A DNA stretch of 64,000 nt from Saururus chinensis (Eukaryota; Streptophyta; Magnoliopsida; Piperales; Saururaceae), in assembly GCA_035235625.1 (NCBI GenBank), contig CP141140.1, forward strand, positions 41,163,351-41,227,350, given 5' to 3'. Under the pieces are notes generated by a model. The model searched no databases. It was not told the origin of the DNA and saw only the letters and a program-made list of their open reading frames with translations. The translations under genes and the position numbers were made by a program. The stretch's first letter is position 1; every line of letters begins with the position of its first letter. Of the stretch, positions 36,901-48,053 are shown one piece after another.

Positions 36901-37760
36901 AGCAAACTCTTTTAGGGGTTTTGAAATAAAAGTGAACAGTAAGAAGGCCTTTCCAGTTTTATAAACTCCTCTGAAAAACGAAAAAAAACAAGAATATATC
37001 TAAATCACCACTTTTATAGTTTTCACTGTATTATATCCCAAATCATATTTTATTGTGCCATATATAATAACCTTCTATTTGTTGCATCCCTTCAAATTTA
37101 TTCCAAACTAATATCGTTCTTCATTTTTCAGTCAATAGACAAAAGTACTCTTTCAAATAAACTACCACAATCAGCCACAGGCTGGGGCAACAACAGGTCA
37201 AACCTCTCCCGTCTGCTGGCATTGCCAGCTTGTCACTCCCTCATCCTCACCTTCGCTTCCCCCTAGATACACTCCCTCCACATGCTTGTCCTCTCTTGTG
37301 CCTCCACTATTGGCAACTCCAGCCTTCATAAAGGTAAGTATATGTCGGCCCCTGAAACACAGAACAAGAGATTTAGCCAACCCTTGCAATGGGTGTATAG
37401 TGCACTTCTGATTAATTATTCTAGGAGAAAAACATTCCGTGGATAAACCATTAATCGCATAAAATAATAAGCATTTCAAACCTCATTATCCTTCTTTCAA
37501 AGGAAGGCATTAGCTTTCATATAACTAGGCTAAGAAATGAAGACAAATATAATTTTTCCTTGCTAAGTGGGAAAATAAGGCAAACGGCAATGCCTAAATG
37601 CCATCAATTTAAAGTGGGAAAATAATCATACAAATACCTTGCTAAGTTGAAGCTGTCATTTTAAAGGAATGATCTGATCAGACAGTGGTGGAGAAGCTAT
37701 ATCTCAAATTGTCAAATCCATGATAAATATCACAAGAGGTACCAGTAAGAAAGGCTATAG
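36900..37760. repeat. Sequence 3' of OBGM with a diverged copy at 0.3-2.0 kb
   Basis: Matches 345-615 and 1480-1925 in two collinear blocks. It lies directly downstream of the OBGM stop codon, so part may serve as 3' untranslated sequence. A 93-codon minus-strand open frame at 37198-37479 falls inside it; I do not recognise the product, and the corresponding frame is not kept in the other copy, which argues against a real protein. Confidence 0.5.
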
Positions 37761-37809
37761 TTCACAACACTGGAGATCAATGTGGGATGTTTAGACCAAC
37801 ATTGGGAAG

Positions 37810-40255
37810 CTAATCTACTATGACCTTGTCCAACTCAACCATGCCATATTCAGGCCCTTCCACAAGTTTTCTAAGCCCATCTTTTAACTCTGGTATACCC
37901 TCTCCAAGGATAGCACAGACCGGATAGACAGGCATGCCTATAACCCTTCTTTTCAATTCTTCCAACACATCCTCAGCACCCTCTTCATCAATTTTATTAG
38001 CCACTACAATTGACGGCCGATTTGATAAACCCTCCTGATGATATTCAAGCTCTAAAACTAAATCTCTCAACTGTTCCCACGGTGGGACTCCTTTTCTACC
38101 ATCCAGTGCAGCAGCCAAATCTACAACATATGCCAAGACTTTTGTACGTTCTATGTGCCTAAGGAAAGCATGTCCTAGTCCTCGATTCTCATGAGCTCCC
38201 TTTATGAGCCCAGGGATATCAGCCACAGTGACTGAGAAGAAGTCTTCATAGTTCAAGTTTCCAATGTTTGGCCTGAGTGTCGTGAAAGCATAATCACCCA
38301 CAACAGGTTTAGCCCTCGAAATAGCTCCAAGAAGTGTACTTTTACCAGCATTTGGCATCCCAACAAGACCAACATCAGCTATACTTTTCAACTCCAGTAT
38401 AAGAACAGCTTCCAATCCCGGCAACCCTTGGCTGGGCAAGAAGTTATATTCACCATCAGGCATTTTAAGATCAGAGCCCTTGTCAAAGTCATCATCTCTA
38501 CAACTATGATGCTTATAAACCTTGGAAGTTTTTGCTAAAGAAGCATTGCCAAGACCACCCTCTCCTCCATGAGCAACAACAAGTCTTTGGCCTGGTTTTG
38601 TGAACTCTGCCACATTGTATTGTATCTCTTCTTCATCATCAAATGCCTCCTCTGAAATATCAGATAAATTAGCTGCGTCAAGGTCACTTTCTATTATCTC
38701 GGAATTGGATAATGAATCTTCAATAGAAGATTCATATTCCAGTTCAGCATTTAAAGTTTGAGAGCTGGAGAATCCAGCCACATTACTGCTGACACCAGAA
38801 GAAGTCTTATTCAATTCCTTTCTTTCCCGAATCTGCACCATCCTATTATTGTCACAATTGATATGTTGATTATGAGATGCATCAGTTTCTACTTCATCCG
38901 GAATCTCCCATGGGTCCAAAGCCTTGGTGGATCTCATCTCAGGTAGAGGAGCTTCACCCATAACAAGATGAATAACTGTACCCACAGGGACATATCCAAC
39001 CTATTACAATGTATTCATGACACTATAATCAAATAAGTCTTATCATCCTTGTTCCTTAAAAGCTGTAAATAATACAGATTAAGTATACTGATCAGGAATC
39101 ACAACCTTATCTGCCCCTCGACTGCCTATTTTATTTTTTGAGACACCATTTCCTCCCCTCTTTGCATTCTGTAGAATATTTATGAAATTGACAAAAATCA
39201 AAGAACTAGATATTACTAGAAAGCTCACAAGTCTGTCGAATACCTAGCATAAATTGCCAAACATCCTGTTCTTTCTTATTCTACTTCTTTGAACATACCA
39301 GGTGATGTTGCAGGTTGCTAAAATCCCAAACAGCTGCAGAGCACTCTAGAATAACATTGCCACCCCTCCCACCACTGCCCCCTGCATTAAACTCCCAAGA
39401 TAAAGGCCACTTTCAAAGAAAATTCAATACAAATATTCATACATCGTTGTCAAAGGACATCTTGTCAAGGACTTCTCTACGGTGAAATATAAAGACTTAC
39501 AGTTGTAACTAAACATAATCACAACTCTTCATGCTAGGTAACATAATTCACAAGTGAAACCACTATTATGAAACTAAAAAAAATGTTAAACAAGTAGGTT
39601 CAGCACAGCAACATAAACAGTATATGAAAAGAAAAAATCCCGTTTCACAGCATAAGAAGAAATATTTTAATTTTAGCACAGCAACATAAACAGTATACGA
39701 AAAGAAAAAAACCCCTTTCACAGCATAAGAAATATTTTAATTTTACTTTATAAAATCTAAAAGAAGAGCAAGAAGAGAACATATTTACATATAATAAATC
39801 TAGAAGATGAGCAAAGTAAGATCATTTTGAGATATATTAAATCTACTAGAAGAGCAAGAGAAAGATAAAAGCTCAACCATCAGGTTTCCCAAGGCGGTCG
39901 TGCCTACTGCGGCGAAAGCTAGTGCACCCATTACCACCATCACCACCTTTTGCCAACAGTCTAAACCTGTCCACCATTTTTCTCTCCTACAGAAAGAGAA
40001 TAAGAAGACCGTCCATATGAAAGAAAAAAATACAGAAGGGAAAGAAAAATAGAAAATAGAAGAAAAATAATAAATTTGGCAAATCCAGAGCAAAATTTTA
40101 AATATAAGGGAAAACAGATATACCTGAAGGGGAGCAATCTTGGGTTTCTTGTAGGGTATGTCTGAATAAGAAGAAAAGTAAGGAAGCATTAATTGAAGCC
40201 TATGGGGTTTCAAAGCATCGAAACCCCAAAGTTTTGCCCCGTGCCACAACATCAT
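37810..40255 (-). CDS. OBGM: Mitochondrial Obg-type GTPase (OBGM), five coding exons
   Basis: Obg GTPases act in late ribosome assembly; the plant OBGM branch is assigned to mitochondria. Predicted coding exons on the minus strand are 40255-40124, 39986-39878, 39381-39299, 39168-39106 and 39000-37810, all with GT-AG borders and in phase, giving 525 residues, close to the usual plant OBGM length. Domains: a short N-terminal lead (MMLWHGAKLWGF, possible mitochondrial presequence); the glycine-rich Obg fold (residues about 48-145: VDRFRLLAKGGDGGNGC, GGSGGRGGNVILECSA, KIGSRGADKV, VPVGTVIHLV); an acidic low-complexity insert of about 100 residues; the end of the Obg fold (GEGGLGN); then the G domain with G1 GMPNAGKST, G2 TTLRPNIG, G3 DIPGLIKGA, G4 NKID and G5 region CAILGEG. 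No C-terminal OCT domain, as expected. The start chosen is the first of two adjacent ATGs after an upstream splice acceptor. I see no disabling change. Confidence 0.93.
39602..39745. repeat. 73-bp tandem duplication in OBGM intron 2
   Basis: The phrase gcacagcaacataaacagta recurs 73 bp later, followed in both copies by aaaagaaaaaa, tttcacagcataagaa and atattttaatttt. Only two copies. It lies inside the 39382-39877 intron and does not touch the splice sites. Confidence 0.9.
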
Positions 40256-40306
40256 CTACATTAAACTGAACTCATTACGCAAAAGAGAGACAGAATATTG
40301 ACTTTC
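40256..40306 (-). other. OBGM: OBGM 5'UTR part of exon, preceded by an intron acceptor
   Basis: Reading on the minus strand, a pyrimidine-rich tract ends in TTTTGTTGCAG at 40307, followed by 51 bases without an in-frame upstream start that would compete before the MM start. This implies a first non-coding exon farther upstream and a 5'UTR intron of up to about 1.8 kb. The donor was not identified. Confidence 0.55.
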
Positions 40307-40810
40307 CTGCAACAAAAGAATTTACAAATTATTAGCTTCTGATCATTTATAAGGTTGTATCACCATATTGACTTGACTTGCTCATTGAATACTGGTAAAT
40401 ATAATATGGGTTTTCTTTATAGCATTCTTGACACTCTGGTATTGACACAAAAATGTATAAAAAATCAGGAAAAGGCCTGCTCAGTAGACATAAATCATCC
40501 CACTTTCCGTTGTCCAAGTAACACCCTTAGATCTGCCTCCAATCTCAACACCAATTTGGAAGGAATAAAATGTACTGGAAGCAAAGGGTTTTTTCTGTGA
40601 GATATAGAAAAATAGCAGCACAACATAGACTGGAGAAACTGGACTTCTACTATGATGTTTCATCCAAGGAAAAAAAAACTGTTCCGAAATATTGGCAAAT
40701 TTTGGGAATTTAATTGCAGGAACCAGAGCAGACGTTTTTAAAATAGCACTGGCAAATTCTAGGAATACCGTTGATACATCCATAGAAGTGGCAAATTCTA
40801 GGAAAACAAT

Positions 40811-41067
40811 TGCAGCCGGTTAACTCCCAGCCCTTTAACCAGCTGACCGGCTGCCACCGATTTTCATTGCCACACACCCCTCTGCAAGAGAGGGCACATT
40901 TTGGACTTATTGCAGAAGGGCACATTTAAAAATCTTCCCAAATTTTGGAAAATATTTAGATCCGCCACTCAGCAATGAGCCCAACATGAGCCACTCCTTG
41001 CAGAGTGGAACACAGCAAGGGAAACTGGTTGCAGCCGGCGAATTCCCAGCCTTTTTACCGGCTGCCC
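40811..41067. repeat. Two related GC-rich hairpin modules in the OBGM leader intron
   Basis: 40811-40857 and 41031-41067 both run from gcagccgg through cccagcc to ccggctgcc, so each can fold with gcagccgg pairing to ccggctgc. They are about 220 bp apart in otherwise AT-rich sequence. Function unknown. Confidence 0.6.
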
Positions 41068-41710
41068 TGGACTAGCCTTTCCACATTTCTCCCCCACTTA
41101 GATGTGTGACCCCATATTTTTATGCCCTTCAATCTCAGCCAGTAGGCATAGTGATCAGAATTTGGGTTCAATTTGCCTAGGGTCATTTCAGATTGGTTTG
41201 GGAAAATTCGTGGAAAATTTGGTATACTAGAGAACAATGATAAAAGGCATATAACAAGGAGAAAACATAAAAAATGAAATAGAACATAAACTGCATTTAT
41301 ATTATTTCTGAGGTTGAGACGAAAACAATAACATAGCTCGGTTTGGGTACTAGGAAGTAGGAACAAAGCTGCAAGGAGAAAATACAAGACTTAATGTCCA
41401 TGATCCTATTATCTAACTTATCTCCAAATCAACATGGAAGAGTAGTAATTAGAAAGTACCATTCCTGCTATATCCTCGTCAAAAGCACAACAACATCAAC
41501 AAAAAACTATAATAATGATTAAAAGGAGTTCAAAAAAGGATCCTGGCAAAGAAAATAATAATATAAAAAAATTACTATCCAAGATCACTAATGTAGTAAA
41601 CTCTTTACAACCCATGAAGGGAAAGAAACTGGAGAAACTGGGGGAGGCCGTGAGTCATAATTACCTAAGTGACTGGTTAAGAAAAAAATTGCACCAAAGA
41701 GAAACCTGAA

Positions 41711-42030
41711 ATTGCCGAAAAAAAACAAATCAAATTGCTGGAAATTTAAACACCAAGGATGTGAAATCCTCAAAATTGCAGAAAATTCAAACAGCAAGGA
41801 CGAGAAACTCGATATTGCAGTTTGTGAAACCCCCACATTACGGGAAATTCAAGGAACAAGGGAGAGAACCCCAAATTACAGAAAAGAAAACTAATCAAAC
41901 TGCTAGAAATTCAAACAGCAAGGAAGAGAAGCCCTATATTGCAGAAAAAACCTAATCAAAATGCTAGACAACAAAGAAGAGAGACCCCAAATTGCAGAGC
42001 GAAATGAATCAGATTACTGGAAATTTAAAC
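41711..42030. repeat. Degenerate tandem repeat in the OBGM leader region
   Basis: Five or six imperfect units of about 60 bp carrying aaattgcagaaaa, aatcaaattgctagaaatt, caaacagcaagga and agaaaccc. Diverged copies indicate an old minisatellite. Open frames through it (41515-41955 on plus) are products of the repeat and not convincing genes. Confidence 0.7.
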
Positions 42031-42430
42031 AGCTTAGTGATTTTGTTGCAGAAGAGAAAATAGGAAATCAAGAAACGGACTTATAGATTTAGGTTTTGTA
42101 GTTGAGAAATGGGGGGGGAGATGGAAAAGTACCAGAGACAAAGTCGTTTTCGTCTCCACTGAGGAAAAAAAAAGATGGAGGTGGCGTCTCAACTGGAGTT
42201 TCTCCTCCGTGCCGAGAGGGGAGTTTCTTCGTCTTTGGAGCGAGGGGCCGAGGCGCCTACGGCAGGGGCCAGTGGAGCGCCTTCTTACTTCCCCGTTCAC
42301 ACTGATCTGAGTAAAGAGGGCACTTAAGGAGGAAACACCGAGGGATAATAATTTAACAAATCTACCTTATAAATCTTTTGAACGGGTTTGTAGAGTACAT
42401 CAGTCCTGTAGAACGGTCCCCCAAGTGAGC
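42030..42430 (-). promoter_or_regulatory. OBGM: Probable OBGM leader exon and promoter zone
   Basis: Composition turns from AT-rich to mixed and GC-richer at 42130-42300, as expected of a plant first exon and promoter, and this is the first such region upstream of the OBGM coding exons. On the minus strand it holds CT-rich leader-like sequence. No clear TATA box or initiator could be assigned, and the exact start site is unknown. Confidence 0.4.
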
Positions 42431-42448
42431 TTCGTATGTGTCTTATAC

Positions 42449-42500
42449 TCCCTCCGTCCTATTTTAATAGCTCCAGTAAAAAAAAAATTATGTTCGTTAT
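42449..42500. mobile_element. Stowaway-type MITE end fragment
   Basis: The motif tactccctccgtcctatttt followed by aatagctc is the terminal signature of plant Stowaway MITEs (TA target, CTCCCTCCGT end). I do not find the matching inverted end downstream, so this is a fragment, or an element whose other end has decayed. Confidence 0.5.
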
Positions 42501-42543
42501 TAATTACTCCTTTAGGCTAATTTAAACCGTTACATTAAGTCTT

Positions 42544-42852
42544 TTGTGCTTCTTACGCAAATTTCTCTCGAGCCATCTCCGCTACTTCACAACGAGCCCC
42601 AACTTCTACCGATATAGCCACCCCCTCGAGGACCGATCCAGGACAACTCATTTCATCCTCTTCGTCCAGGCACCAACTATGTGGAGAGCAGCCGCTGCCC
42701 TCTTCCCCAACGCCGGCCACCACTCCACCCGCTCCACTGTGCATCTTCCTCTTGGGCATGGCCTCCTACAGCATCGAAACCCTGACAAGCTCGCCGCCTC
42801 TGGCGTCCCTGCCGAGTCCGCCATCGCCAAGTTCCAGGAGATCTACGCATAG
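42544..42852 (+). CDS. Unrecognised GC-rich ORF between OBGM and the Mutator element
   Basis: A 102-codon plus-strand frame, clearly richer in G and C than its surroundings, with alanine-, serine- and arginine-rich text such as MWRAAAALFPNAGHHS near residue 46 and a stop after KFQEIYA. Just past the stop the same frame continues as AAAFYAYWMGFCMVLDFTW, so a longer frame may have been cut by one change. I do not recognise the protein. The basic, hydroxylated N-terminus would fit an organelle presequence. It could be a captured host fragment carried at the left end of the Mutator-like element, or the 5' exon of a host gene interrupted by it. Whether it is expressed is unknown. Confidence 0.35.
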   Translation: MCFLRKFLSSHLRYFTTSPNFYRYSHPLEDRSRTTHFILFVQAPTMWRAAAALFPNAGHHSTRSTVHLPLGHGLLQHRNPDKLAASGVPAESAIAKFQEIYA

Positions 42853-42936
42853 GCGGCGGCGTTCTACGCCTACTGGATGGGTTTCTGCATGGTGTTGGAT
42901 TTCACGTGGGTTGACGAAGAAGAGGGAAATTTATCT

Positions 42937-45373
42937 ATGACAGTAGCTTCAAATGAACGTCATAGGTCGTCTGCCCCTATTTACGATGGAAGTGGACCTA
43001 CTTGGAGGTAAGGGTTGATTTAGTTGTGAATACGTTTTCAATCTTATTATCCTTTAATGAAAATACGTTTAGCTAAATTTTGAGATTTTGTGTGTAATAT
43101 AGAAGGTCTACGACGCATGCACACGAGCCATTTAGCATTCAAATGTCTCAAGGCGGTGCATGGTATGAAACTCAAAGTTCGATGGGCCTTCATTACCCCT
43201 ACACGTATGTTGGTCATACCGATGCTGGACCATCTAATCAGAGGTGAAATATATATTTATAAATGAATTCAACTTTTTTAGGCTTACAAAATTTAATACA
43301 TATGCGATGTTTATATGTAAGGGGGATATGTCTACGGTGAAGATATTGATGAAAATGAGGATAATGAAGGTGAAGATAATATTGACGAAGTAAGTGGAGA
43401 AGATTCTGATATGAATGTAGAAGGGGTTAGAGGTGAAGAAAGTACTCAACAGATGGTTGATGGCGAGAGGGATGATGCGGTAGACAATGCCATTGCTGGG
43501 AATGATATGAATGTAGATGATGAAGAGCCGCCGTACAGTGAAGTGGAGCCACTTTATGCACACATCATAGATGATGAGATAGATGCGGCAGTGAATTCTA
43601 CAATGGATTTGGACCAACAAAATGAAGATGAGTTATACATTGGCTGCATCTTTGAGAATAAAGAAACATTCGTTACAACCTTGCAAGAGTTTTCCATTCA
43701 AAATCATGTCGAATACAAGGTTGTACGAACAAATTCGGTAGAGTATACAGTGAAGTGCATTGATAGCACTTGCCCTTGGAGAGTGCATGGCTCAATCAAA
43801 AGGGGTGGTGGGTTCTTTAAATTGAAGACGTACAAAGGTGACCACATATGTCGGAATGCCCAGCTTAGCACAGATCATAGGCAGTGCAGTGCCTCATTTA
43901 TTTCGAAGGTCATAATGCCCACTATCCAAGCTGAATTAACTCTCACACTAGGGGATATTATTCAAAGAATGAAGGAGAAGTATCATGTTGACATATCTTA
44001 TAAGAAAGCATGGGCAGCAAGGAATATGGCGATCAAGGCCATTTATGGAGATTGGGTAGAATCGTATAAATTGTTGCCAATGTACCTAAGGGCGGTGCAA
44101 GAAGCCAATCCTGACACCTACTACCGCTTAGAGGATGATGTAGTACCTCGTGCAGATGGTGGCACTTGTAGGAGATTTAGACGGTTGTTTTGGGCGTTTG
44201 GGCCGTCTATAGCTGGGTTTCGACATTGCATCCCTGTGATTGGCGTTGATGCCACTCACTTGTATGGCAGATATCCTGGTGCTCTTATGGCTGCAACAGC
44301 TACAGATGGAAATAATGGGTTATTTCCTCTTGCATTCGGGCTTGTCGGGAAGGAAGACGAAGACAATTGGAAATGGTTTCTAATGGAATTGAGGGATCAT
44401 GTACTAATGGGCATGATGAACATCATCATTATTTCAGATCGACATAAGGGGCTTCAGAAGGCAATGCCTGAGGTTCTTCCAGAGCCGGATTACCACCATC
44501 GTTATTGCATCCGTCACATAAAAGCAAATTTTAAGAAGGAGTTCAAAAATGATACACTGACGGACTTGATTGGGGCAACAACTTGTGCACTCACAGTAGA
44601 AAAGTTTGATGCTAAAATGGACTTGATTGGTAAAGAGAGTCCTAAGGCAAAACATCTCCTCTTAGGAGGAGAATTGCATCCTGCACAGTGGTCCCTTGCA
44701 CACGGTGGTTTTATGACATTTTGCATGACGACTACAAATATGGCTGAAAGTTTAAATAGCGTCTTGAAGGGGGCACGAGGGTTACCCATGCAGGCTTTAG
44801 TGTCAGCTATCTTTTATCGGCTCATAAATTTTTTTGTTAAACGATCTTTTGCCGCCTCTGCCATAGTCACCCCATATACTCCTAGAGTGGAAGCCATATT
44901 GAGAGAGCAAACAAGAAAAATTGGGGAGTATATAGTTAATAGGATCAACAGGAGTCAGTACGAAGTGACATCAATTCGTGCCCGCAAGGTTATGGTAAAT
45001 GTTGCGATGCATACTTGTACATGCAACATCCCTCAGGTTTATGGTTATCTTTGCTCGCACCTTATCGCCGTGTGGGCAAAGCGGCGGGAGCCAATCAATG
45101 CATCACTATTTTACACATCTTCTACTTATAGAAATGTGTACTCCGCAGAATTTATTCTCCTCGTGGTCGGGAGTATTGGGAGAGGGATATACCGTTTGTG
45201 TTATACCCACCGATAGCAACAAGGCAACCCGGTCGCCCACGGTCTGTTCGCATTAGGAATACCATGGACCGCAGAACAATGGAAAGAGATGGTAGAGGAG
45301 GATATAAATGCGGGAGGTGTAAACAAAGTGGGCATAATAGTAAATCATGTAGAAACCCTCCTGTTGATTGGTA
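42937..45373 (+). pseudogene. Mutator-like transposase, PMD-associated, copy 1
   Basis: DDE transposase of a Mutator-like element. Probable leading exons lie at 42937-43007 (MTVASNERHRSSAPIYDGSG) and about 43103-43242 (ends before GTGAAA); the main exon covers 43321-45373 and holds a 601-codon open frame from 43411. Domains in order: acidic N-terminal region; MuDR-type zinc-binding DNA-binding domain (CIDSTCPWRVHG, with YKGDHICRN, near 43750-43860); transposase core with first Asp in VIGVDATHLYG (about 44240), second Asp in IISDRHKG (about 44435), CIRHIKANF, and probable Glu in MAESLNSVLKGARG (about 44740); SWIM zinc finger CTCNIPQVYGYLCSH (about 45016-45060). The last part, with a zinc knuckle YKCGRCKQSGHNSKSC ending VDW, is in another frame: comparison with copy 2 indicates one base lost near 45155. 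Otherwise the core frame is open, so decay is limited. A PMD gene follows 98 bp downstream in the same direction. Confidence 0.88.
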
Positions 45374-45470
45374 AACATATAATCAACCTCTGTATTTATT
45401 ATATTTTTTTAGTTACGTACGCATGCATTCCTTACGATTAATGATATGATCTTCATCTTCCACAGATCAT

Positions 45471-47789
45471 ATGGATCATGCAGAGCCTTGTTACGGGCCA
45501 GGCCCGAGTGACGCTTCTTTACTCGTAGAGTAGGAGTCACATAGGTCTGCTGCTATTTGGAGAGGAGAGGTATGATAACTTTTTTTAAAATTTGTTTCAT
45601 TATTTTTTGGTTGATATAATACGACATGTTATAATTTTAAAATTTATTATAGGACCCCGGGTGCCTTGAGTGCACTGAACATTTTAAATACCTCCGCCAT
45701 TAGCCTATAGATGAGCGTATATTACCTTATATCGAGCGAGCGGGATTCAGCCATTTCATTCATCTACAGTATGTTCATCTCGATCGGCCTCTATTGACAG
45801 CTCTTGTTGAGAGATGGAGGAGGGAGACACAGATGTTTCATTTGTCATATGGAGAGATGTCCATCACGCTCATGGATGTGGCAGTTCTATTAGGACTCCG
45901 TATTGATGGACGTCCGGTGACAGACACGACAGGAGGAGCTCATATGGATATATTAGTTAGACTTCTTGGTAGAGCTCCTCCTCCTACAGTGATGCGTGGT
46001 AGCCGAGTGAGCCTACGATGGCTCTTACAGGAGTTTCATGAGCTCCCAACTGATGCTACAGAGATAGTTATCGAGTAGTATGCATGAGCCTATATATTGC
46101 ATTTACTTGGAGCCACCATATTTGCGGATACCACGAGCAGCCACGTGCATGTTTCGTATCTCTCTCTCCTTGCCGACTTTGACATGGCTTGCACTTATTC
46201 ATGGGGCAGTGCTACTCTCGCATTCTTATACCGAGAGTTAGGAAAGGCACTTTAGGCCATGACCTTGGGGATTGCGGGCTGTCTGACTCTTCTTCAGGTA
46301 AATTATTGTGTAACTTTACTTGGAGTTTTAGTCACGTATAATTTTTTAATTCTAATATTTGTTATCGCTATTTTATGACATAGTTATGGTCGTGGGAGCA
46401 CTTACACGTCGGCCGACCAATTGTTGAGATGGGTCGCTTGGTCGAGGGTGCTCCATTAGGGGCGAGGTAGGTTGTATTTATGTTTACCACATTACTTTTT
46501 AAGCAACGTTTTATGAACATATGCTGAACTCATTTCTTAAATTTAACTCCTTAAGGTGGAATGTTCGGAAGAAGAGAACCGAAAATCCACAAGGAGTCCT
46601 CCGTTTGTATAGAGGGGAGTTAGACCACCAGCGGCCATACCAGGTAATTTTATTACCGTGTTGAACTTTTTTATATAATGATTTTAAAAAATTTTGTCGT
46701 TATTTAAACTAACTTATCTTTATATATTATATAGATTATTTGGCAGCCATACTAGGAGGACTTGTTCGCTGTGATACCTCCACTTTGCACTGACGGTCGA
46801 GAGGTGTGGCTTTCTCGAACCCCTCTCATATGTTATGAAATTATAGAGATGTATGTGCCAAATTGTGTAATGCTCCAGTTTAACCTCGAGCAAGGGGTCC
46901 CACCTTCTACTGTCGAGTTTGTCCATCGCATCACTCGATAGGGCCGCCATATTACCGACTGGGCTATATATCATGCGTCGTATATTGCTCGATGGGAGAA
47001 TAGGAGAGCCACTCTTATTAGAGGGGAGCTGGCTACAACATTGCCAGATGTTCGTAGTACTTATATGCACTGGTATTTATCGATTACACGGCGATATATT
47101 TTACCACGCGATGATGTAGAGGAGATGACATATCAGCCTAGGGGAGCATCTGAGACAGCTCTAGTAAGTACAACTTTGTTAATTAAGGCATATATTATTT
47201 TTTTATTTTGTTTTAATTATTTATCTAATATTTAATTTATTTTTTTATAGCTTCGTCAGCTTCGACATACTAATGCGTATTTGAGTGATGCACTTGTCAC
47301 CTGTATTTCACACGAGGACTTAGCAGCAGCATGTGAGTCGGTGATTAGATCGTCTAATGATGTCCTTCGTAGCTTGCCACTACTTCATTCGGTGATCACG
47401 GATGTTCATCAAGATTATCCTGTCGACGAGGCCGCTCAGACGCAGCCGATGCACTCTTCATGCCCTGATATTCCATCATCATCAGCAGCATATAGTTCTC
47501 CTCCAAGTTCATCATTTCCAGACACTACACATGTCACTCAGCCACATCCGATTTTATATTATAGACGACATCGGCCAGCTAGTATTGTACCATCTATTAC
47601 TTATGCTGAGCCGGAGCCTGAGCAGGAGCCTGACATGGAGTCGCAGCCGGAGCCCCAGCCCCAGTCGGAGCCCGAGCCGAGCCCCAGTCGGAGCCCGAGC
47701 CCGAGCCCCAACCCCAGTTGGAGCCAGAGTTAGAGCCACAACCAGAGGTAGATCATGAGGAGCTCATACACCACCGTCGAGGACAAGGG

Positions 47790-47821
<32 letters not shown>

Positions 47822-47834
47822 TAGGAGATTATGA
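45471..47834 (+). pseudogene. Plant mobile domain (PMD, MAIN-like) gene, copy 1
   Basis: PMD proteins (MAIN/MAIL1 family and their transposon-borne relatives) are plant-specific; the host members act in transcriptional silencing and genome stability. Exon 1 starts MDHAEPCYGPGPSDASLL after a possible acceptor at 45465. The second, from about 45655, carries the PMD core: LTALVERWRRETQMFHLSYG, then GEMSITLMDVAVLLGLRIDG and GGAHMDILVRLLGRAPP. Further segments near 46384-46468, 46557-46643, 46735-47163 and 47251 onward, separated by gaps with splice-like edges, continue the fold (SYIARWENRRATLIRGELAT; YMHWYLSITRRYILP). The C-terminus is low-complexity (PEPEPQ-type, then RGRGRGRGRG) and ends at TGA 47832-47834. 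Several in-frame stops, mostly single changes of C to T or G to A type, and at least one frame change mean it is not functional as it stands. Confidence 0.85.
47635..47822. repeat. Low-complexity PEP/RG-coding repeats at the PMD 3' end
   Basis: 47635-47725 is built of gagcc/cagcc/gtcgga units; 47783-47820 is (ggcgag)n. Both encode the simple C-terminal tail of the PMD protein and are prone to slippage, which explains the frame change here. Confidence 0.85.
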
Positions 47835-48053
47835 TATTACTTGTGATGTATTATATTTGTTACTCGTATATGATGTACTTTACTTATATTTGTTATGGTG
47901 ATATTCGTGATAGTGATATTTGTTATGGTGATATTTGTTATGGGTGGAATGAATGAAGTCGTGCATATACATCTGTGTTCTGTGTTTTGAATGAATGAAC
48001 AGGGACAGGTGATAAAATTAGTTTTAAATAGTAATTTTAAAAAAATTTAATTT

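Noticed and set aside
37198-37479. 93-codon minus-strand open frame downstream of OBGM
   Set aside because: Not kept in the diverged copy near 1.5 kb and without recognised features; more likely non-coding 3' sequence.
42449-42500. Complete Stowaway MITE
   Set aside because: Only one end is recognisable; no matching inverted end or second TA was found, so it is listed as a fragment only.
43234-43620. 128-codon minus-strand open frame over the transposase start
   Set aside because: Antisense shadow of the acidic, GAT/GAA-rich N-terminal coding region of the Mutator transposase.
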